DNA from: Thiemannella venezuelensis
Lineage (GTDB): Bacteria; Actinomycetota; Actinomycetes; Streptosporangiales; Streptosporangiaceae
Reading direction: 5' to 3'
Assembly (NCBI RefSeq): GCF_014203605.1
Contig: NZ_JACHJJ010000017.1
Span: 47,192 to 111,191 of the forward strand
Length of the DNA: 64,000 nucleotides
The translations under genes and the position numbers were made by a program. Positions 31,324 through 38,828 of this stretch are shown one piece after another. The notes below the pieces were generated by a model, which worked only from the letters and a program-made list of their open reading frames with translations, was not told where the DNA came from and did not search any database. Numbering within the stretch: the stretch's first letter is position 1; every line of letters begins with the position of its first letter.

Positions 31324-32944
31324 TGGCCCGCTTCACGGAGGAGAGCAGGCCGTACTGCACGACCTTCCGGGCGGCCGCGAGCTCCTTGCGCAGCGCGCCG
31401 ACCTCCCGTCTGAGCTCCACCGCGCTCCTGCGCCAGCGGCCGGACTCCTCGCGCCACCGGCTCACCTGGCCGCGGAGCCGTTCGACCTCCTTGGTGAGCC
31501 GGGCCACCTCGGCCTCGGCCTCGGTCCGGGCGCGGTAGGCGCCGCGGCGGCCGGTGATCTGCCGGGCCCCCTCCGTGAACCCGTAGGCCTGGCCGTCCAC
31601 CCAGAGCGTGCCGAAGGTGTCCTCCACCGCGTCGTCGGGGTCCTCCCCCTCCCGCAGGACGATCGCCGCGCGGGCGAACGCGGCGGTGCGCTCCAGCCGC
31701 GCCGCGACGACCCGCCGGCCGGGCCCCTCCGCCAGCAGCACCGAGACCAGCCCGTACCCGCCGTCGGCGGCCAGGTCGAGCAGGCGGGCGAGGCCGTCCT
31801 CCTCCGGCGCCCACCCCGCGGGCAGCCGGAGCCGGTACGGCGCCGCGTCCACCGGGCCGGAGGCCGTCCGCACCCGGGGCTCGCAGGCGTAGTGGCCCCG
31901 GATCAGCACCAGGTCCAGGTCGGGGTTGCGCAGCGGCGCGCGCCCCTCGGCCCGGACGTCGTCCCAGGGGCCGGTGACCGTCACCGCGACGTCGGGGACC
32001 GTGCCCGCCAGCACCGCGTCCACGGTCGCCCGGACCTCGTCGTAGCCCTGCCCGGGATCGCGCCCGGCCTCGACGACCACCTCCAGGTAGGGGACCTTCC
32101 AGTTCCGGTTCGGATGGGAGCGGAGCCAGCGGTAGGCGGGGATGCGGTCGGCGACGAACGCGTGGCTCACCCGGTCGATCGGGGCCTTGCCGCGCATCCG
32201 CATGGTCGGGCCGAGGTGGAAGGCGCGGGCCAGCGGCTCGGGCACGAAGACGGCGCCCGCCTGGGCCAGCCGGTAGCCCATCTCGGTGTCCTGGCCGAGG
32301 ATGAGGTCGGTGTCCATCGGCCCCGCCTGCGCCAGCAGGGCGGCGTTGACCGAGGTGGCGCCGCCCACGTGGAGGCTGAAGGCGCGGCCCTGACCGGAGG
32401 TGAGGCCGTCGGTCCGCTCGATCAGGTCCACCAGCCAGGCGTGCGGCTCGGCGGGCTCGAAGAGCTTGCCCAGGTCGTCGGCGGCGGCGACCACCTCGGG
32501 AGCGGGCAGCGCGGCCGGGGTGAAGCGCAGCCGCCCGGTCACCACGAGGTACGGCGCCGCGTGGTGCCAGCGCATGTGGGCCTCGACCGAGCGGCGGTCC
32601 AGGACGACGTCGGAGTCCAGCCAGTGGACCACGTCGCCGCCCGCCTCCCGGAGCCCGGCGTTGCGGGCGTGGGCCCGGCCCGGCGTCGGACAGGTGATCA
32701 TCCGGGTGCCGGGCGGGCGGAGCGCGGGCAGGCGCAGCGGCGGCTCGCTGCCGTTGTCCACCACGATGACCTCGGTGAGCTCGGCCGGGTAGCTCTGACC
32801 GGCCAGCCCGGCGAGCGCCAGGTCGAGTTTGTCCTGGTCGCCGTAGGCGGGGACGACGACGCTGACCCGCAGGGAGGGCGTCCAGGCGCCCAGTTCGGGC
32901 GGGGTGAGACCGCGGTAGTCGTTGCCCCTGATCCGTGCTGTCAT
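31307..32944 (-). CDS. GT2-family glycosyltransferase (type A) with C-terminal coiled coil
   Basis: 545 residues from ATG 32944. It shares the opening block RGNDYRGLTPPELGAWTPS and the core VSVVVPAYGDQ with the other two type A enzymes, with DSD (110-112) as metal motif and GQDTEMGYRLAQ later. The middle third is the same unassigned domain as in the paralogues. The last about 75 residues are a basic coiled coil (RWREESGRWRRS pattern). Its ATG overlaps the stop of the upstream type B gene (ATGA), so the pair is translationally coupled and probably works together. Much longer open frames upstream in this frame are artefacts. Confidence 0.87.
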   Translation of the reverse strand: MTARIRGNDYRGLTPPELGAWTPSLRVSVVVPAYGDQDKLDLALAGLAGQSYPAELTEVIVVDNGSEPPLRLPALRPPGTRMITCPTPGRAHARNAGLREAGGDVVHWLDSDVVLDRRSVEAHMRWHHAAPYLVVTGRLRFTPAALPAPEVVAAADDLGKLFEPAEPHAWLVDLIERTDGLTSGQGRAFSLHVGGATSVNAALLAQAGPMDTDLILGQDTEMGYRLAQAGAVFVPEPLARAFHLGPTMRMRGKAPIDRVSHAFVADRIPAYRWLRSHPNRNWKVPYLEVVVEAGRDPGQGYDEVRATVDAVLAGTVPDVAVTVTGPWDDVRAEGRAPLRNPDLDLVLIRGHYACEPRVRTASGPVDAAPYRLRLPAGWAPEEDGLARLLDLAADGGYGLVSVLLAEGPGRRVVAARLERTAAFARAAIVLREGEDPDDAVEDTFGTLWVDGQAYGFTEGARQITGRRGAYRARTEAEAEVARLTKEVERLRGQVSRWREESGRWRRSAVELRREVGALRKELAAARKVVQYGLLSSVKRAITRRR

Positions 32945-34164
32945 GACGTTTCCAGAATCAGGCTGGGGCGGAATCCCCGCCACTGGTTCGACGCGACGCG
33001 CAGGAAGTGGGCGAGGGAGAGCCGCCAGGTGTGCTCGGCGGCGGCCGAGCGGCGCAGCACGTACCCCAGGCCGTGGGTCCGGTAGACGCGCGCCCCGGCG
33101 GCGCGCGCGGCCTTCAGGAAGCCCGCGTCCACTCCCGCCGGCAGGGCGGGGAACCCGCCGGTCCGGCGGAACAGCTCCCGGTCCAGCAGGATCGTTCCCC
33201 CGGCGACGTGGTCGGACCAGACCTCGCTGGTGTAGTCGGTGCGCCGGACCGTGACGTCCAGCGGCTCCAGGTAGAAGAACTCGGCCGCGGTCCCCACGAT
33301 GTCCGCCCCGGAGTAGGACCGGGCGAGCAGCAGGTCGGACAGGTGGCCGGGGCCGTACCAGTCGTCGTCGTCCCACTTCGCGACGTAGTCGCCGGACGCG
33401 CGGGCGGCGGCCAGGTTGAGCACCTCGCCGAACGGCGTCGCGGCGTCGGCCTCGGCCACGGTCACCGGGAGCGGGCAGTCCCCGACCGCCCGCCGTACCG
33501 CCTCGTGGCCGGCGGGCACGCCGTGCAGGCCCAGCAGGACCTCGGTCTCCACCCCGCGCTGCCGGGCGATCTGGGCGAGCGCCGACTCCAGCAGGTGCGG
33601 GCGCATGCTGGACATCACGACGCTGACCTTCGGCGCGCCCGTCCCGCGCCCGCCGCCCGCCTGACCGCCGCCCGCCTGACCGCCCGCCCGCTCCCGGCGC
33701 GCGAGCCCGTGGCGGCGCAGCCGTACGCTGTGCTCCTCGCGGCGCAGGTCCGCCGTGCAGTTCGGCGCGTCCCGCGGGGTCTCGGCCAGCCAGCCGCCGT
33801 CGGCGAGGAGCGCCGCGAACGCGGGGTCGGCCCGTACGGCCCAGGCCGGGACCTCGTCGGCGTGCAGCGGCACACCGGCCGCTGCCAGGTCGAGCAGCCC
33901 GGCGAGGACCGGTTCCCCCGCCTCGCCCGGCCAGCGCACGCGCAACCCGCGCAGCGCGCGCAGCCCTCCCGCGGATCCCTCCGCGGGCTCTCCGGCGGGC
34001 CCTTCCGGGGGCGCCCCGGCGGGCCCTTCCGAGGGCGCCCCGGTGGGCGGCGCCCACCGGCCGTCCGCCCAGCGCAGGTCGGCCATCCCGGCCGACGGGG
34101 TCCGCACGAAGCCCTGCGGGCTCAGGCCGGTCCCGGGCGAGCCGAGGCCGATGACAGCTGTCAT
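32941..34164 (-). CDS. GT2-family glycosyltransferase (type B)
   Basis: 407 residues. An N-terminal acceptor-like or regulatory region with Gly/Pro/Ala repeats (about 40-66) precedes a GT-A domain starting at VSVVMSS. The core motif is KWDDDDWYGP at 263-272, whose Asp cluster would bind the metal and nucleotide sugar. Two other genes (36852 and 40635) share this motif and the preceding RREEHS-type segment. The N-terminal VNPVGF block found in those two is missing, so this copy is shorter. It is coupled to the type A gene at 31307 through an ATGA overlap. AGGAA precedes ATG 34164. Confidence 0.86.
   Translation of the reverse strand: MTAVIGLGSPGTGLSPQGFVRTPSAGMADLRWADGRWAPPTGAPSEGPAGAPPEGPAGEPAEGSAGGLRALRGLRVRWPGEAGEPVLAGLLDLAAAGVPLHADEVPAWAVRADPAFAALLADGGWLAETPRDAPNCTADLRREEHSVRLRRHGLARRERAGGQAGGGQAGGGRGTGAPKVSVVMSSMRPHLLESALAQIARQRGVETEVLLGLHGVPAGHEAVRRAVGDCPLPVTVAEADAATPFGEVLNLAAARASGDYVAKWDDDDWYGPGHLSDLLLARSYSGADIVGTAAEFFYLEPLDVTVRRTDYTSEVWSDHVAGGTILLDRELFRRTGGFPALPAGVDAGFLKAARAAGARVYRTHGLGYVLRRSAAAEHTWRLSLAHFLRVASNQWRGFRPSLILETS
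33992..34039. repeat. Two tandem 24-bp copies in the type B gene
   Basis: The 24-base unit at 33992-34015 recurs at 34016-34039 with one base change. It encodes Gly/Pro/Ala-rich residues (EGPAGAPP) near the N-terminus and keeps the frame. Confidence 0.85.
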
Positions 34165-34283
34165 GGAGGTGGTTCCTGACTGCGCGGCGTCTCGCGCGGA
34201 TTCGTCACCGTACGAGCGCCAACTTTAGCCAAGTCTGAATTGCTCCTCGGCATTCCGTATGCACTTTCCCTCCATCCGACGCA

Positions 34284-34297
34284 TATGATCTTTCGCC
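34284..34297 (+). promoter_or_regulatory. -10 element giving a leaderless transcript of the GT-C gene
   Basis: TATGAT at 34284-34289 ends eight bases before ATG 34298, and there is no ribosome binding site in between. The expected transcription start would fall on or next to the A of the ATG, so the message is probably leaderless. The -35 region is weak. Confidence 0.5.
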
Positions 34298-36166
34298 ATG
34301 GCCGTCGCGCTCGCGAAACCGGAGACCGCCCGCACCCCGCGCCCGGCCGGCCCGTCGCGCGCCGGCCCGGCCGCCGTCGCCACCTGGATCCCCGCCTCCG
34401 TGATCGCGGTCATGCTGCCGGGCTGGACGGACCTCGACCCGTTCGGGGTCCGGGGGGCGCTGCTGCCCGTCGCGGCCGGCGCGCTGCTCCTGGTGCTCCT
34501 GGTCCCCCTGGCGCTCACCGCGGGCAGGACCGTACGGCCCCGCCTCGTCCCCTCCGCCGACACCCTGAGCGGCGTCGCGGCGGGCCTGTTCGGGGCCTGG
34601 GTGCTGCTTGCCCTCCGCACGGCGCTGTACGGCACGCCGTACGGCTTCGGCCCGCTCGAAGGCGACATGGGCCGGATGTCGGCGATGGCCGTCCACTACA
34701 GCGTGAGCTGGGAGAACGCCGATCCCCTGGCCGTCGGGGTCCCGTCGGAGTACCCCCCGCTCCAGCCCCTGCTGATCGGGCGGGCCGCCGCGCTGCTCGG
34801 CCGGGACGCCTGGCGCCTGCTCGGGGCCGCCGAGATGCTGATGCTCTCCGGAGCGGTCGTGCTGTCCTTCCTCCTGTGGCGGCGGCTGGTCTCCGGGCCC
34901 GTCGCGCTGGCGGTGAGCGCGGCCGGGCTGCTCGCGTTCCACGCGCCGGCGAAGGCGTTCGTCGTCCTCACGATCGCCGTCTTCGTGCCCTGGGTCCTGC
35001 AGACCCTCTGGGAGCCCCCGGCGGGACGCCTGCACTGGGCCGCCTCCGGGATCGTCGGCGGCCTCGTCCTGTGCACCTACCTCGGCCCGTTCATGCTGAG
35101 CGCGTTCGGACTGCTCGCGCTCGCCGCGACGGCGCTGCGGCGGAGCGGGGACGTCCGGGCGCACCTCCTGCACGCGGGGAAGGTCGTCCTCGTGGCGGTC
35201 GCGGTCTCCGGCTGGTACCTGGTCCCCTACGTCCTCACCCTCCTCACCGGGGGCGGCCAGACCGTGTCGGACCTCTACGAGGACATCGGCGCGCCCGCCC
35301 TCCCGCCGCTGACGGACGTCTCGGTCATGAGCGCCCTCCAGCTGGCCGGCCTGGCCGGGACCGTCTGGTACCGCCGCACCGCCTGGTGGGCCCTCCCCAT
35401 GCTCTGCCTGGTCGCGGGCCTGTACCTGTACTGGGCCGTCATGGCGGCCCGCTACGTTCTCACCGGCCACACCATGTTCTTCCACTACGTCCCGCGCGTG
35501 CTCGGGCCCGTGCTGGCGATCTGCGGGGTGCTCGCGCTCGCGCAGGCCGCCCCCGCGCTCGCCCGCAGGCTCGGGCGCCCCGCGCCGCGCGGGCTCGGCA
35601 CGGCGGCCGCGGCGCTGCTCCTGGCCTGGTGCGGGCTCGCCCTCGGCCGGAGCTGGCTGCCCAACGCCGACCGCGCCGCCCCCAACAGCGCCGCCGTCGC
35701 CCACCAGCAGCCGTTCCCCGACGGCCGCCTGCCCCGGTTCGCCGCGCCGGGCCACATGCTCCACGGCTTTCCGGCCGCGCGGGTCGCCAGGGCCGCCGCC
35801 GGGACGACGGGCGCGCAGGCCAGGCCGGTGACGCTCTCCTGCGACGAGCGGCTCTTCGCCTTCCTGCCCTGGCGGGGCTACCTCGCCGTGGACCGGACCG
35901 CGGCCGGCGGCGTGGCGCGCTGGAACGACCGGTACGCCGAGCTGGCCCGGCTGGCGGCCGTCACCGTCCCGGAGGAGTTCGCCCGCCGCTCGGCCGCGCT
36001 GCGGCACGGCCCGATCGACGTCTTCGTCCTGTGGGACGAGGGGGAGGTCTGGTCGTGGAAGGATCTCGACTTCCGCCCCGGCCAGTTCGGTGAGGCCGAG
36101 TTCTCGGTGACCCGCGGGCTCCCCGGCGGTCTGGTCGTCGCAGCCCGGCGAACCCCGCTTTCCTAA
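34298..36166 (+). CDS. Polytopic GT-C glycosyltransferase, AftA (arabinofuranosyltransferase)-like
   Basis: A 622-residue membrane protein with about eleven to thirteen predicted helices and a soluble C-terminal domain from about residue 460. After the first helices an extracellular loop reads GPLEGDMGRMSA and, further on, SEYPPLQPLLIGR, like the acidic loop and YPP motif of AftA (GT85), which primes galactan with arabinofuranose from decaprenyl-phospho-arabinose. GT-C membership is well supported, but the AftA link is by motif memory only. No mycolic-acid genes are seen here, so the acceptor would differ from mycobacterial arabinogalactan. It is divergent from the GT2 pair at 31307-34164. 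Confidence 0.65.
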   Translation: MAVALAKPETARTPRPAGPSRAGPAAVATWIPASVIAVMLPGWTDLDPFGVRGALLPVAAGALLLVLLVPLALTAGRTVRPRLVPSADTLSGVAAGLFGAWVLLALRTALYGTPYGFGPLEGDMGRMSAMAVHYSVSWENADPLAVGVPSEYPPLQPLLIGRAAALLGRDAWRLLGAAEMLMLSGAVVLSFLLWRRLVSGPVALAVSAAGLLAFHAPAKAFVVLTIAVFVPWVLQTLWEPPAGRLHWAASGIVGGLVLCTYLGPFMLSAFGLLALAATALRRSGDVRAHLLHAGKVVLVAVAVSGWYLVPYVLTLLTGGGQTVSDLYEDIGAPALPPLTDVSVMSALQLAGLAGTVWYRRTAWWALPMLCLVAGLYLYWAVMAARYVLTGHTMFFHYVPRVLGPVLAICGVLALAQAAPALARRLGRPAPRGLGTAAAALLLAWCGLALGRSWLPNADRAAPNSAAVAHQQPFPDGRLPRFAAPGHMLHGFPAARVARAAAGTTGAQARPVTLSCDERLFAFLPWRGYLAVDRTAAGGVARWNDRYAELARLAAVTVPEEFARRSAALRHGPIDVFVLWDEGEVWSWKDLDFRPGQFGEAEFSVTRGLPGGLVVAARRTPLS

Positions 36167-36313
36167 TTTCTCATGATTTTCTCAACCACGAACAACCACA
36201 AAACACCTCTAAAGCGACTTCACTCGATTAAAATCGCACCAGCATCGCCCATGACGGCCGCCTCCGGCGGCATGGGACCCCCCAGACGTCTCCCCGTCCC
36301 GAAAGGTCCTTTC
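36167..36313 (+). promoter_or_regulatory. AT-rich promoter island ahead of the second glycosyltransferase operon
   Basis: From about 36168 to 36240 the sequence is strikingly AT-rich (for example TTTCTCATGATTTTCTCAA), while all flanking DNA is GC-rich. It includes CGATT-AA-AATCG near 36225. An open frame crosses it but has no coding character. It is the natural promoter for the four-gene operon beginning at 36314. Confidence 0.5.
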
Positions 36314-36859
36314 ATGCGTTCTGTGACGCCCCGTCGTCTTGGCGTGATGATCGCCGCCCTGGGCGTCGCCGGATGCCTGGTGCTCCTCGCGCTGATCGTC
36401 ACCGGAGCCCTCGGCGCCGCCACCGCGCTCCAGCTCGTCCTGGCCTTCGCCGCACTCGGCCTGCTGGCCCTGAACCTGCTCTCCCTACGGCGGGCCGACG
36501 GCAAGGTCCTGCGGCTGGACCGCAAGGTCGCGGCCCTGGGAGAGCGGTTCGAGCCCGCGAGCGCCGACATCAGGGGACTCCGCTCCGACCTGGCCCGGCT
36601 GACCGCGGCCGTCGACCGGCTGGAGAAGTCCGTGCGGCAGGTGGAGAGCCGCACCGCCGCGAGCGCCACCAGCGTCCTGGCCGCGCTCGGCGAGGACCGG
36701 ATCGAGGCGATGAGCCGCAGCTCGGCCCATGCCGACCTGCTGCTGGAGATCGGCTCCGAGATCCGCGAGCGGGTCGCCCCGGCGATCTACCAGCTCTCCT
36801 CCGAGCTCGACCTCGGACCGGACCCCGAACCCGCCGGGCTGCGGGAGCGTCATGGGTGA
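36314..36859 (+). CDS. Small membrane-anchored coiled-coil protein
   Basis: 181 residues from ATG 36314 (AAAGG seven bases upstream). Two adjacent membrane helices (about 11-33 and 37-56) are followed by a long charged helix (about 60-130) with heptad-like Leu/Val spacing, suggesting a coiled coil, then a short acidic tail. No known domain was recognised. It overlaps the next glycosyltransferase gene by eight bases, so it is the first gene of that operon and could anchor or organise the cytoplasmic GT2 enzymes at the membrane. That role is inference. Confidence 0.75.
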   Translation: MRSVTPRRLGVMIAALGVAGCLVLLALIVTGALGAATALQLVLAFAALGLLALNLLSLRRADGKVLRLDRKVAALGERFEPASADIRGLRSDLARLTAAVDRLEKSVRQVESRTAASATSVLAALGEDRIEAMSRSSAHADLLLEIGSEIRERVAPAIYQLSSELDLGPDPEPAGLRERHG

Positions 36860-38828
36860 CGGCACCGTGAGCGACGGGGCGGCCGATCGGCTGGTCGCCT
36901 CCCTGCTGAAGGACGCCTCGCGGGACGGCGGTGAACTGCTCCTGTGCCACGTGGGCTTCGACGCGGACCCCTGCGCCCGGGCCGCGGGCCGGCCGGAGGT
37001 CACCGTCGTGGACCTCGACACCGCCGAAGTCGGCGCGCCCCTCACCGGAGCCCCCGTCGGCCGGGTCGCCGTGCTGGCGCGCACGCTCACGGACCTGCGC
37101 CGGGCGGTGACCCTGCACTCCCTGCTGCCGAAGGCCCTGCGCACCACCGTCCTGGTGGCCGGCACGCCGCAGTTGCGGCACGCGCCGCTCGCGGCGGCCT
37201 CCGCCCACGTCAACTGGCGCACCGTCCAGGACTGGCGGGTCACCCGCCTCGGCGAGCACTCCTGGTCGGTGGAGGCCCGCTTCTCCGGCCACATGCAGGC
37301 CGGCCAGGTCCTGCTCACCGCGGCACGCGCCTTCACCCCCGGACGCCCGGACACGATGCCCCAGCCCGTCGCCGCCCTCGCCGGGAGCGGGGTCGCGCAC
37401 TGGCGCCCGGCCGACCCCAACGCCACGCTGGCGGACGCGGCCGGCCCGGTCCCGGAGCGGCCCGCCGCCCCGGGCTGCGACCTCGCGCTGCGGACGGTGG
37501 GCGAGGGGACCGGCACATGGTCCGATCCGGACGTGCCCGCCGCCGAGCGGCCCGGCCCCGGCATGACCGACTGGGCCAGGTTCGGCCGGCCGGGCGGCCG
37601 CGGCCTCGGCTCCGACCTCGACCTGTCGGGACCGCAGGCGGTGCCGCCGGTGGACGAGCGCTCGGTGAACCCGGTGGGGTTCACCGCCGCGCCGGAGCTC
37701 GGGATCGCGCGCCTCACCCAGGAGTCGGGCCGCTGGCACGTCATGCTCGACGGCGTCGGCCTGGCCGCGTTCGCCGCCTCCGGCTGCGTCACCGACGCCG
37801 ACGTCGCCCGGCTGCGCGCGCTGCGCGGGATCTCCGTCGACTGGCGCCCCGCGCACACCGGCCCCGTCGCCGCCGCCCGCGTCGTCGCCGGCCTGGCCGC
37901 CGCCGGGATCCCGCTGACCGGCCCGGACGTCCCCGCCTGGGCCGCCCCCCTGCTCGGCGACCGGCTCGCCGGACTGCTCGGAAGCACGACCGCCGGGGAA
38001 CTGGACGACGACCTCCACCGGCAGGAGCACAGCGTCGAGCTGCGCCGCTGCGCGCTGCGCACGCACGGCAGCAGGGCGCGCTGGGAGCAGCTCGCCGCCG
38101 CGGCCGGCCTCCCCCGCCCTGCCCCGCCCGCGGTCTCGGTGCTGCTGGCCACCCGGCGGCCGGACATGGTGGGCTTCGCCCTGTCCCAGGTCGCCCGGCA
38201 GCGCGGCGTCGAGGTGGAGGTGGTCCTCTCCCTGCACGGCATCCCCGCCTCGGCCCCCGGCGTCGCCGAGGCCGTCGCCGCCTTCCCCCACCCGGTGACG
38301 GTGTACGAGGCCGGCGCGGGCCTGCCGTTCGGCACGGTGCTCAACGAGGCCGCCGCCCGCGCCTCGGGGGCGTTCCTCACCAAGATGGACGACGACGACT
38401 GGTACGGCCCCGACCACCTCGCCGACCAGCACCTCGCCCTGCTCTACACCGGCGCCGACCTGACCGGGACCCCGGCCGAGTTCATCTACCTGGAGCAGAT
38501 CGACATGACCGTGCAGCGCCACTGGAACACCGAGACGTGGCAGAACTTCGTCGCGGGCGGCACCCTGTTCATGCCCAGGAACGTCTTCGCGGACGTCGGG
38601 GGCTTCCGGCCCATCGGGCTCACCGAGGACGGGCAGCTGCTGCAGGCCGTGCAGCAGGCCGGCGGACGGATCTACCAGGGCCACGGGCTCGGCTACATCC
38701 TGCGCCGCCAGCCCTCCTCCGGGCACACCTGGAAGGCCCCGATCGGCAACTTCCTCGACCACAAGACGGTACGGCAGTGGCGGGGCTTCCACCCCGGCCG
38801 CCTGATGGAACTGGACGGCCCCCTGTGA
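36852..38828 (+). CDS. GT2-family glycosyltransferase (type B), long form
   Basis: 658 residues from ATG 36852, with GGGAG upstream and an eight-base overlap with the preceding gene. An N-terminal domain (about 1-180) has no assigned family; next comes a block with SVNPVGFTAAPELG (about 270-285) shared with the gene at 40635, then a GT-A domain beginning VSVLLATRRPDM, with KMDDDDWYGP from residue 511. In place of the usual KWDDDDW, Trp is changed to Met. The C-terminal part has the HTWKAPIGNFLDH pattern common to the type B group. It likely adds a sugar to a lipid-linked glycan at the cytoplasmic face. Confidence 0.86.
   Translation: MGDGTVSDGAADRLVASLLKDASRDGGELLLCHVGFDADPCARAAGRPEVTVVDLDTAEVGAPLTGAPVGRVAVLARTLTDLRRAVTLHSLLPKALRTTVLVAGTPQLRHAPLAAASAHVNWRTVQDWRVTRLGEHSWSVEARFSGHMQAGQVLLTAARAFTPGRPDTMPQPVAALAGSGVAHWRPADPNATLADAAGPVPERPAAPGCDLALRTVGEGTGTWSDPDVPAAERPGPGMTDWARFGRPGGRGLGSDLDLSGPQAVPPVDERSVNPVGFTAAPELGIARLTQESGRWHVMLDGVGLAAFAASGCVTDADVARLRALRGISVDWRPAHTGPVAAARVVAGLAAAGIPLTGPDVPAWAAPLLGDRLAGLLGSTTAGELDDDLHRQEHSVELRRCALRTHGSRARWEQLAAAAGLPRPAPPAVSVLLATRRPDMVGFALSQVARQRGVEVEVVLSLHGIPASAPGVAEAVAAFPHPVTVYEAGAGLPFGTVLNEAAARASGAFLTKMDDDDWYGPDHLADQHLALLYTGADLTGTPAEFIYLEQIDMTVQRHWNTETWQNFVAGGTLFMPRNVFADVGGFRPIGLTEDGQLLQAVQQAGGRIYQGHGLGYILRRQPSSGHTWKAPIGNFLDHKTVRQWRGFHPGRLMELDGPL

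Noticed and set aside
31307..34057. A single 916-residue glycosyltransferase reading through both minus-strand GT2 genes
   Set aside because: The upstream third is Arg/Gly/Ala nonsense in the wrong frame over the 32941 gene; the real start is ATG 32944, overlapping the upstream stop.
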